Positions 1-4,924 of a stretch of 5,283 nucleotides of DNA are shown in pieces. Position numbers and translations under genes: made by a program. Each line of letters opens with the position of its first letter. The first letter of the stretch is position 1. The stretch is from an uncultured Lachnospiraceae bacterium (GTDB taxonomy: Bacteria; Bacillota_A; Clostridia; Lachnospirales; Lachnospiraceae): NCBI GenBank assembly GCA_902787595.1, contig CADAHD010000297.1, positions 1 through 5,283 of the forward strand, written 5' to 3'. The notes below the pieces were generated by a model. It had not been told where the DNA came from. It made no database searches and was given only the letters and a program-made list of their open reading frames with translations.

Positions 1-189
1 ATCATAATTATCGGGATCGTCCTCATCTCTCGATTCAAGCCAGGTCCTGACATCATCAGCATTATCATAAAGATTATAGATCAGATACTTATTTACATCA
101 GGATCTCCGCACCACTTAAAGCACGCCTGATGATCATCCGGCGAAACATTCCTGAGTATCAGTCTGTCTGTCTCTATTCTTACCCGCAT
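1..189 (-). CDS. GNAT family N-acetyltransferase, RimJ/RimL type (N-terminal part, runs off left edge)
   Basis: The first 63 codons of a minus-strand gene are present, and the reading frame is still open at base 1. The protein begins MRVRIETDRLILRNVSPDDH. The ETxRLxLR opening is the signature first strand of the Acetyltransf_3 (RimJ/RimL-like) branch of GNAT enzymes, which move an acetyl group from acetyl-CoA to an amino group on a protein terminus, antibiotic or other small molecule. It is followed by a DPDVNKYLIY segment typical of the first helical region. The acetyl-CoA-binding Q/RxxGxG/A loop would lie beyond the window, so catalytic competence cannot be judged and the substrate is unknown. 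The start is chosen because an AAGGAG ribosome site (198-203) sits 8 bases upstream of the ATG. The gene follows the MATE transporter after a probable terminator, so it is probably a separate transcript, although no clear promoter is visible in the short gap. Confidence 0.85.
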   Translation of the reverse strand, partial: MRVRIETDRLILRNVSPDDHQACFKWCGDPDVNKYLIYNLYDNADDVRTWLESRDEDDPDNYD

Positions 190-233
190 AGCTCTGTCTC
201 CTTTTTCAATATCGTCATTCGACACTTTATCCG

Positions 234-270
234 AAAAACCACGAAGTCCGTCCCCGTGGTTCCCCGTGGC
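234..270 (-). terminator. Probable intrinsic terminator of the MATE gene, built from a GC-rich repeat
   Basis: On the minus strand a 7-bp stem (255-261 pairing with 237-243, AACCACG/CGTGGTT) with an 11-base loop runs into five T residues (238-234). It begins about ten bases beyond the MATE stop codon. The sequence TCCCCGTGG occurs twice in tandem on the plus strand (251-259 and 261-269, period 10), so either copy's CGTGG could pair with the single CCACG at 239-243. Position and T tract support termination. The short stem and long loop suggest moderate efficiency. Confidence 0.55.
251..269. repeat. Tandem 9-bp direct repeat TCCCCGTGG (GGGGACGG-like REP element)
   Basis: Two exact copies of TCCCCGTGG lie at 251-259 and 261-269, and the adjoining bases read GGGGACGGAC on the minus strand. 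From general knowledge, GGGGACGG-type palindromic repeats with CACGG/CGTGG arms are widespread in Clostridia and are often linked to REP-associated tyrosine transposases. No such transposase gene lies in this window, so the family assignment is inference. The repeat itself is seen directly. Confidence 0.5.
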
Positions 271-271
271 C

Positions 272-1642
272 TCATATTTTTATCTTTACCCATTTACCCA
301 TTCTGTATCTTATGCCGGCAAAGAGGAATCTGGAGATCTGATCCGCCAGCACGCCCAGCCAGATACCCACAATACCAAATCCGAAAACAAAACCTCCCAG
401 CCATGAGACCAGCGTACGGATAACGGTGACCGACATGGTGGCTGCAAAAGCAGTATACAGCGTATCTCCGGCGCCTCTTAAACATCCCATATAAATAACC
501 TGTATTATCTGGAACAAAACGATAAAGATGATCACACGCATTATAGAAACACCTATCTCTATAATATGCTCTTCTTCAAAGAACATCGACATAAGCCATT
601 TTGCGCCAAAGAAATAGAATGCGATAAGCACCGCGGCGATCATCATTCCCAGCGCCCTGCAGGTGCGTCCGTAATCCTTGGCCAGCTCAGGCTCCCCCTG
701 TCCCAGCGATCTGCCTATGAGTGCAACTGCTGCCGCCTGCAGACCATCTCCAAAGCTGAAGGTAAGCCCCATCAGATTCATTCCCACCTGATGCGCCGCC
801 ATCGAATCCATGCCTTTCTTTGCTGCCATGACTGCCGTTGCCATAAAACCTATACGCATCAGTATCTGTTCAAAGAAAATACCATAGCCTATACTTATCA
901 GGCTTTTTAAGGCTTTCACCGACGCCCTGATCTTTTCCTTTAAAATATAAGGTATGCTGATAAAACTCTCAGCATTCGCTATCGATATAATGCTCATGAT
1001 CGAGGATACTACCGTCCCCAGAACTGTTGCAAGCGCAGCTCCCACGATGCCCAGAGCCGGGAAACCAAAATGTCCTTCTATCAGAAGATAATTGAGCACT
1101 ATATTTACCAGATTTGAAGTCACATTGGTCCTCATGGTTATCCTGGTATTTCCGGCGCCTCGCTGCGCAGAGTTTATCGCCATCTGTATGCAGTTAAAGA
1201 TCATGCCTCCCATGATGATCCTGAAATAAGTCACCGCAGCATCATGTGTAGCCAGGTCTTCGGGAGTTGCATCAGAAGAACCGCAAAGCCTTATAACAGG
1301 ATCCGCGCATGCAACGAACAGAATACTCAAAGCCACCGCGGCCGTGATAACAAATATCATTGCCGTCAGGAACACTCCGTTGGCATCCTGACGTTTTCCT
1401 GCTCCGAAGCGTCTGGCCACCAGCGCAGAAATTGATACATTGATCGCAAAAAAGAGCGCCAGTCCCATAAACTTAGGCTGTGTCGTAAGACCCACCGCTG
1501 CCACAGCATAAGACCCAAGCCGGCTTACCATAAGCGAATCCACCAGCCCTGCAAAAGCAACAAAAAAAGACTCTACTATGGCCGGCCAGGCCATAGCAAA
1601 TACCACTTTAAAATTCTCTTTGTTATATCCCTTTATTATCAT
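272..1642 (-). CDS. MATE family efflux transporter
   Basis: This complete 456-residue protein matches the usual length and 12-helix layout of multidrug and toxic compound extrusion transporters, inner-membrane antiporters that export cationic or polyphenolic compounds in exchange for Na+ or H+. Two homologous MatE halves are visible. The N-half opens with AWPAIVESFFVAFAGLVDSLMVSRLG (about residues 18-43), and GAGNTRITMRTNVTSNLVNIVLNYLLI lies near residues 162-188. The C-half contains AAHQVGMNLMGLTFSFGDGLQAAAVALIGRSLGQG, then CLRGAGDTLYTAF and GIVGIWLGVLAD, followed by a basic tail RYRMGKWVKIKI. Membrane segments are hydrophobic throughout, with no frameshift. The substrate cannot be read from sequence. 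The ATG at 1642 is chosen because an in-frame TGA lies four codons upstream and the N-terminal helix needs these residues. Its best ribosome site is unusually far away (see 1643-1671). The lipoprotein gene ends 48 bases upstream, so co-transcription is plausible. Confidence 0.95.
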   Translation of the reverse strand: MIIKGYNKENFKVVFAMAWPAIVESFFVAFAGLVDSLMVSRLGSYAVAAVGLTTQPKFMGLALFFAINVSISALVARRFGAGKRQDANGVFLTAMIFVITAAVALSILFVACADPVIRLCGSSDATPEDLATHDAAVTYFRIIMGGMIFNCIQMAINSAQRGAGNTRITMRTNVTSNLVNIVLNYLLIEGHFGFPALGIVGAALATVLGTVVSSIMSIISIANAESFISIPYILKEKIRASVKALKSLISIGYGIFFEQILMRIGFMATAVMAAKKGMDSMAAHQVGMNLMGLTFSFGDGLQAAAVALIGRSLGQGEPELAKDYGRTCRALGMMIAAVLIAFYFFGAKWLMSMFFEEEHIIEIGVSIMRVIIFIVLFQIIQVIYMGCLRGAGDTLYTAFAATMSVTVIRTLVSWLGGFVFGFGIVGIWLGVLADQISRFLFAGIRYRMGKWVKIKI

Positions 1643-1671
1643 AAAAACCGGTCACAGCCGGATCCTCTCCC
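1643..1671 (-). promoter_or_regulatory. Distant ribosome binding site with a hairpin between it and the MATE start
   Basis: The only strong purine-rich site before the MATE start is GGGAGAGG (1664-1671), 21 bases from the ATG, which is too far for normal initiation. Between them lies a 4-bp GC stem, CCGG-CTGTGA-CCGG (1648-1661), followed by five T residues. If the stem folds, the effective spacing drops to about 7 bases. The same element could instead be a weak terminator of the lipoprotein gene. Both readings are inference; the spacing and inverted repeat are seen directly. Confidence 0.3.
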
Positions 1672-1690
1672 AGCGTTATACAGAAATATA

Positions 1691-2092
1691 TTATTTCCTC
1701 TTAAACTTCATCTGTGAACTGTCCTCTCCTTCGCCTGCTGTATAGGTAAAGCTGTCTCCTTTTAATTCCACAGATGCAAAAACAATACTATTCAGCTTAA
1801 AATCATATCTGTTTTTCCCTGTTTCTTCCAGTGAAAGATCAAACTCGATCGGTTTGTCCAATAAAGCCATATTGCATGTATAATGAACAACATCTCCTTC
1901 TATCGAATATTCTTCCATAATGCCGGCTTCTTCAAGATCATCCTCTTTCATAACCTCACCATCAGCCGTCACTTCCTCAACAAGGATCCAGTCTCCCTCT
2001 ATGCCTTTATCTCCGCATCCTCCTAACAAAAACATACCGGAAGCAAACGCCATAAGCACAGCATTTCTTAATAATCCTGCTTTTTTCATCAT
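1691..2092 (-). CDS. Small secreted lipoprotein, lipocalin-like, function unknown
   Basis: This 133-residue protein starts with MMKKAGLL, a basic n-region, followed by a hydrophobic stretch (about residues 5-22) and a lipobox LGGC with the lipidated cysteine at residue 26. It is therefore predicted to be exported and anchored to the outer face of the membrane. The mature part begins DKGIEGDWILVEEVTADGEV. The G-x-W start followed by alternating strands and a final MKFKRK resembles the small lipocalin-like lipoproteins common in Lachnospiraceae. This is a fold-level guess and no ligand is implied. The ATG pair at 2092/2089 is chosen over the upstream in-frame ATG (2149), which would put 19 charged residues before the signal peptide. 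A GGGG ribosome site with an A-rich 5' flank (2100-2103) sits 7 bases upstream of 2092. The gene lies between the HD-GYP remnant and the MATE gene, with no clear terminator on either side. Confidence 0.8.
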   Translation of the reverse strand: MMKKAGLLRNAVLMAFASGMFLLGGCGDKGIEGDWILVEEVTADGEVMKEDDLEEAGIMEEYSIEGDVVHYTCNMALLDKPIEFDLSLEETGKNRYDFKLNSIVFASVELKGDSFTYTAGEGEDSSQMKFKRK

Positions 2093-2129
2093 CTTATTTC
2101 CCCTTTTCTTTATCATTACAGCCGTCCGC

Positions 2130-2254
2130 TCAGGCGCTGTATCTATCAAGCACAGCTTCTATCTCGCTGACAGCTTCCAAAAAGGCCTCCACGCATTTGG
2201 GGTCAAACTGTGTACCCTTACCCTCACTGATCATTTTGAAAGCATCATCCCAGC
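2130..2254 (-). pseudogene. Remnant matching the C-terminal end of an HD-GYP phosphodiesterase domain
   Basis: One minus-strand frame encodes about 40 residues reading WDDAFKMISEGKGTQFDPKC followed by VEAFLEAVSEIEAVLDRYSA, ending in TGA at 2130. The pattern (A-F-x-x-I/M-x-x-G-x-G-T-Q-F-D-P-x-x-V-x-A-F) is the conserved last section of HD-GYP domains, which hydrolyse cyclic-di-GMP. The metal-binding HD and GYP motifs, which lie further N-terminal in the family, are absent, so this piece cannot be active. The frame continues upstream to ATGs at 2315 and 2306, but that part (CTLKCPDITDTGCG) does not resemble HD-GYP and overlaps the 3' end of the 220-residue gene in another frame. I read it as a leftover of a deleted regulator gene. 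It could instead be the frameshifted tail of the neighbouring gene. The family match is by eye. Confidence 0.55.
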
Positions 2255-2907
2255 CACAGCCCGTATCCGTTATATCCGGGCATTTCAGGGTGCAAAAACC
2301 TGACATAAGAAACATTCATGATACTCTGCCGGTATTTTTCAACGATATATCTGTCGGCCAATGCGCAGATCTCTTCGCGCAGACCATCCGCCCTTGTTTC
2401 AAGCTCCAGCGCCGTATAATCAGCCGTCGTATATACTATATTGATCCCTTCCAGCGCAGTGTATAATCTCTCCGGCAATACTCCCAGCCTGTTTTTCAAC
2501 AGCTCTGTTATTTCCGTTTGTTTATTGGTAATAAAGTCATAAAAACACTTCTGCTCAAAATCAGAAGCATGAATATACATTTGGGGATCGCAGTATTCCT
2601 GTTTATTCAAATATTCACGGAATAGTATCGTAGTCTCCTGCCATAATTTCCGAAGTTTATCGCTTACATCCGTCTTTAAGCGTTTCCGTTCATCTACAAG
2701 CTTCTGAAACGAATCATCCATAAAATAAATGTCAAGCACAGGCACAAGTCTGCCTTTACCATTATCCGTATCAACGCTTATGCAGCTGTTCTTACGTGAT
2801 GTAACTTCAATATGATGAATATCGAGATCATATTCACTTCGGGCATCACTGACAAACTTATCAGAGCAGTCCCTCAACGCATCAGATTCGTTTTTAATAC
2901 CATCCAT
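2245..2907 (-). CDS. Unrecognised cytoplasmic protein, 220 residues
   Basis: I do not recognise this protein. It starts MDGIKNESDALRD behind a clean AGAGGG ribosome site 7 bases upstream of the ATG. No signal peptide or membrane segment is visible. The N-terminal third (about residues 25-65) contains short strand-like hydrophobic stretches (DIHHIEV, CISVD, LVPVLDIYFMD). From about residue 66 the sequence is charged and probably helical (QKLVDERKRLKTDVSDKLRK), and a second helical block lies near residues 165-192 (ALELETRADGLREEICALAD). The C-terminal 25 residues (MNVSYVRFLHPEMPGYNGYG and beyond) overlap the reading frame that leads into the HD-GYP remnant, so the natural C-terminus may have been lost or changed by rearrangement. 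The gene begins just downstream of the strong terminator at 2949-2992, so it should head a new transcript that may include the lipoprotein and MATE genes. Confidence 0.65.
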   Translation of the reverse strand: MDGIKNESDALRDCSDKFVSDARSEYDLDIHHIEVTSRKNSCISVDTDNGKGRLVPVLDIYFMDDSFQKLVDERKRLKTDVSDKLRKLWQETTILFREYLNKQEYCDPQMYIHASDFEQKCFYDFITNKQTEITELLKNRLGVLPERLYTALEGINIVYTTADYTALELETRADGLREEICALADRYIVEKYRQSIMNVSYVRFLHPEMPGYNGYGLWLG

Positions 2908-2938
2908 ATAATTTCCCTCTGCTTTTGACTACCGGCTT

Positions 2939-3005
2939 TATAACTGTTAAAAAGCGCCACCTTATGATATTTTATCATATTAGCGGCGCTTTGTGTATAA
3001 CTGTT
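2939..3005. repeat. 10-bp direct repeats TATAACTGTT flanking the terminator hairpin
   Basis: Exact copies of TATAACTGTT lie at 2939-2948 and 2996-3005. They bracket a 47-base block made almost entirely of the terminator hairpin. The right copy also overlaps a perfect inverted repeat GTATAA-CTGT-TTATAC (2995-3010). The arrangement could be a target-site duplication around a tiny inserted hairpin, a pair of regulator sites, or chance. The repeats are direct observation. Confidence 0.5.
2949..2992 (-). terminator. Strong bipartite intrinsic terminator after the ANT(6) gene
   Basis: Read on the minus strand, AAAGCGCC (2992-2985) pairs with GGCGCTTT (2958-2951) over 8 bp. An inner 7-bp stem (2963-2969 with 2973-2979, ATGATA/TATCAT plus one A-T pair) has a three-base loop. 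The outer GC-rich arm runs directly into a TTTTT tract (2953-2949). This is a textbook rho-independent terminator for transcription arriving from the ANT(6)/patatin side. It separates the two gene blocks in the window. On the plus strand the T run is only three bases, so bidirectional use is doubtful. Confidence 0.85.
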
Positions 3006-3025
3006 TATACCACGATCTATTTCCC

Positions 3026-3047
3026 GGGGTCAGACCCCAATGGGGTC
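3026..3047. repeat. REP-like GGGGTC/GACCCC element
   Basis: Three alternating arms lie in 22 bases: GGGGTC (3026-3031), GACCCC (3033-3038) and GGGGTC (3042-3047). The middle arm can pair with either neighbour, giving a 13-base palindrome around A3032 or a 15-base one around A3040 (GACCCCA-A-TGGGGTC). The elements GGGGTCAGACCCC and TGGGGTCAAGTCCC resemble repeats scattered through bacterial genomes carrying REP-associated (Y1-type) transposases. No transposase is in this window. It lies in the spacer between the ANT(6) stop codon and the terminator. Confidence 0.6.
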
Positions 3048-3078
3048 AAGTCCCAAATACGGATCACTAAAAAAGAAA

Positions 3079-3977
3079 TCATAGTAATAATCCATCTCCC
3101 ATTTCTTTCACAGCATTAAAGTATCTGAAACTATTATCCGCTTCCTGCCGTTCAAAAGGAAACCCGCTATGGTCGGCCACCCACTTTGAAGTATCATAGA
3201 ACAATCTGCACATGATCTCCACGGCTTTCCACATTTCATCTGCTGCAGCACTGCAATAAGTATCCAGATAGTTCTTCCATTCTTCATCTGACAGCCATTT
3301 ATTCATATACTTTCCCGATTTTCCTACGCTGACGGAATAAGCGGTCATCTCACCGATCTTCCAGGAGAGCATCGTTTCAAGCTGCCGATCTTCCAGGAGA
3401 GCATCGTTTCAAGCTGCTTTCTGACCACAAAGTTAAGCATATCCTGAGCATATGTCACTTCGTTTCTCCAAAGACCTTTTGCGATATTGTTCAGGCACCA
3501 CCAGAATTCATTGCAAACAGCCGCATACTGTTCCTTTGACGGTCGTTTAACAAAATGTGTTTCTTCCGAAGCTTCCGGAACCGCCGGAAGAATACCATCC
3601 TTATCAAGCAGTATCCTGCACAAGCTGTCCTCCAAAACGTTTTCCTTCGCATGCGATATCGTTTTCACGGTAAGATCCAGCCTGTTCCCATCCGTAAATA
3701 TCATAAGCCAGCCATATGAATTCTCTTTATCACTTGGATAGTCCGGGTGTTCATCCGGGTACTGCATAAAGAATATATCGCCGAACCGGCGGATCCACTC
3801 TCTGTCCCGGATAAATGATCCGGTTTCTTCTACAACATAAACAATGTCATAATCCTGAAAGATATCCTTCGGTGCATTGGGATTGGTTCGTGATCCGTTC
3901 ATATAAACAGCACGGATCCGTGGATCTTCCTCTGCTGTACTCAGGATCAGTTCCATCATTTCTTTCTCTGTGCGCAT
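3079..3977 (-). pseudogene. ant(6): Aminoglycoside 6-adenylyltransferase, ANT(6)/AadE-AadK family, broken by a 32-bp tandem duplication
   Basis: The family adenylylates the 6-hydroxyl of streptomycin using ATP, giving resistance. The N-terminal piece (3345-3977) shows the nucleotidyltransferase core: GSRTNPN at residues 28-34, FQDYDIV with the metal-binding Asp pair D42/D44, and GNRLDLT with the third carboxylate at D101. These are followed by the family markers VKRP, CNEFWW and LWRNE. After about 198 family residues it shifts into 12 unrelated residues and stops. The remainder (YLDTYCSAAADEMWKAVEIM and on to the stop at 3079) continues in another frame. A 32-bp segment is repeated exactly at 3354-3385 and 3386-3417, and removing one copy restores one open frame of 288 residues, close to the 284-302 residues of AadK/AadE. 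The start has a GAGGGG site 10 bases upstream. The truncated protein lacks about 90 C-terminal residues and is probably inactive. The patatin gene ends 44 bases upstream, suggesting co-transcription. Confidence 0.9.
3354..3417. repeat. Perfect 32-bp tandem duplication inside the ANT(6) gene
   Basis: Bases 3354-3385 and 3386-3417 are identical over all 32 positions, and the identity extends one base further on the left (C3353/C3385). Because 32 is not a multiple of three, the second copy shifts the frame. Lack of any divergence between copies points to a recent event, or to an assembly error. Confidence 0.95.
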
Positions 3978-3997
3978 TTACTCATTACCCCTCTTCA

Positions 3998-4029
3998 TCT
4001 TCTTCGTTTTCATTGACGATCTTAAAGCC
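3998..4029. repeat. Short copy of the GNAT gene 3' end at the tail of the patatin gene
   Basis: Bases 3998-4029 match 4950-4981 at 30 of 32 positions, including 23 in a row (4007-4029 against 4959-4981), in the same orientation. In the partner copy the bases encode GFKIVNEN near the C-terminus of the GNAT protein. Here one minus-strand frame reads AGFKIVNENEEDEEG and then stops at TAA, while the patatin frame crosses the same bases and ends at 4022. It overlaps the last patatin codons and supplies the GAGGGG-containing leader of the ANT(6) gene. Confidence 0.75.
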
Positions 4030-4831
4030 GGCTTTGATCACAGCTTCTTTTCTCTTCAAGGAATCTTTTTCCATCCTCATATCCCATCCCGATACGCCGT
4101 TTTGTCAGTTCCTTTGTCACAAGCATGAAAGCGCCAAGCGTTTCCGAAGGATACAGGTGATACAAGCGTCTTTGGCTTACGGGATCGTGATCCTCATCTG
4201 ATTCAAGCCTTCTTTCCTTTGCTTCCTCCCTGGTATTGAGATGAAGTATTATTATTTCATCACAAGCTTGATCGATAAGCGGACGATACGGCGTCTTATC
4301 AGAAAAATCACCGTCTATACAGGTCTTACCTTTCACATGTCTATGCGGATAAACATACGGTATGGCTGATGAAGCCAGGAGCACATTCTTCATAGCTTTA
4401 TAAGAAAGCTCATTCAACAGGATATATCCGGGCCTTCCGGCTTCACGCCGTTTCAGATCTATCCTATCTAAAGTACCGTCCTGTCTGTTTAATACTGATA
4501 CACAGCTGTATATCGGCATGCCTTTCTGCAGCCCGGGCCAGTAATCTTCAAAGCGGTCAATAAGACCGGCGTATCCTATCTGTGAAAACAAAGCTTTCCG
4601 GTCCAGAAATCCTCTCAGTTTAAAGAGATCTGACTGCCGTAATCCTCTCCAGATATCCTCCGCCAGATCCGGATCACCATAGGCAAATAAAAGCGCATTA
4701 AGAGAACCTGCAGATGAACCGCTTATCGCTGTTATCTGTTTTTCCATACCGGATTCCCTAAGTGCTCTCCAGAAGCCGATCTGATATGCACCGCAGGTCC
4801 CGCCACCGCTGAAAACCAAACCGATATTCAT
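4022..4831 (-). CDS. Patatin-like phospholipase (RssA-type serine acyl hydrolase)
   Basis: This complete 269-residue protein carries all the hallmarks of the patatin family of Ser-Asp dyad lipid acyl hydrolases. The oxyanion-hole glycine loop SGGGTCGAYQ lies at residues 8-17, the nucleophile elbow GSSAG at 38-42 with S40 as catalytic serine, and DGDFSD at 173-178 with D173 as the dyad aspartate in the usual DG motif. LASSAIPYVYP (152-162) is the conserved block before it. No signal peptide or membrane segment is visible, so it is probably cytosolic, acting on phospholipids or acyl esters; the substrate is unknown. The ATG at 4831 has a GAGAGG site 11 bases upstream and leaves the glycine loop near the N-terminus as usual. 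The C-terminus is odd: after GYEDGKRFLEEK the last residues (RSCDQSRL) run into the short GNAT-like copy, suggesting the original 3' end was altered. The ANT(6) start is 44 bases downstream. Confidence 0.9.
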   Translation of the reverse strand: MNIGLVFSGGGTCGAYQIGFWRALRESGMEKQITAISGSSAGSLNALLFAYGDPDLAEDIWRGLRQSDLFKLRGFLDRKALFSQIGYAGLIDRFEDYWPGLQKGMPIYSCVSVLNRQDGTLDRIDLKRREAGRPGYILLNELSYKAMKNVLLASSAIPYVYPHRHVKGKTCIDGDFSDKTPYRPLIDQACDEIIILHLNTREEAKERRLESDEDHDPVSQRRLYHLYPSETLGAFMLVTKELTKRRIGMGYEDGKRFLEEKRSCDQSRL

Positions 4832-4885
4832 AATAAGCTTAACCTCTCATCGTGACTCTGATTCATTCAGATAATCCTCTGTCCC

Positions 4886-4903
4886 TCAGAAACATTTTTC
4901 TGA
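4886..4903 (-). other. Perfect 7-bp hairpin in the GNAT-patatin spacer
   Basis: TCAGAAA (4886-4892) and TTTCTGA (4897-4903) form a perfect 7-bp stem with a four-base loop, 22 bases beyond the GNAT stop codon. There is no T tract on the minus strand, so it is not a standard terminator. It could slow transcription, stabilise an mRNA end, or be incidental. No convincing promoter for the patatin gene is visible in this 93-base gap. Confidence 0.35.
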
Positions 4904-4924
4904 TCCCGAAATAGTAGTTGTATT

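Noticed and set aside
130..910. Plus-strand open frames at 130-423 and 566-910
   Set aside because: They lie antisense to the GNAT and MATE genes, have no family resemblance, and are explained as shadows of the minus-strand coding sequence.
2093..2149. N-terminal extension of the lipoprotein to the ATG at 2149
   Set aside because: It would put 19 mostly polar residues before a standard signal peptide and would overlap the end of the HD-GYP remnant. The ATG at 2092 has a proper ribosome site and gives a normal lipoprotein signal.
3010..3050. Minus-strand promoter using TTGACC at the REP-like element and TATAAA at about 3008
   Set aside because: The spacing between the two boxes is about twice the normal 17 bases, and transcription from it would meet the terminator at 2949-2992 almost at once.
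3079..3372. Separate 97-residue gene starting MLSWKIGE
   Set aside because: Its ATG lies inside the duplicated 32 bp and has no ribosome site. The sequence is the missing C-terminal part of the ANT(6) protein.
251..3417. CRISPR array
   Set aside because: The repeats present are either directly adjacent (32-bp tandem, 9-bp tandem) or single pairs. There is no regular repeat-spacer pattern and no cas gene.
3079..4831. Nucleotidyltransferase next to a patatin-like phospholipase, the layout of a CBASS anti-phage operon with a CapV effector
   Set aside because: The nucleotidyltransferase has clear ANT(6) aminoglycoside-modifying features (GSRTNPN, FQDYDIV, LDLT, VKRP, CNEFWW, MWKAV) rather than those of a CD-NTase. 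It also comes after the patatin gene and is broken. No HORMA, TRIP13, E1/E2 or JAB partner is present.
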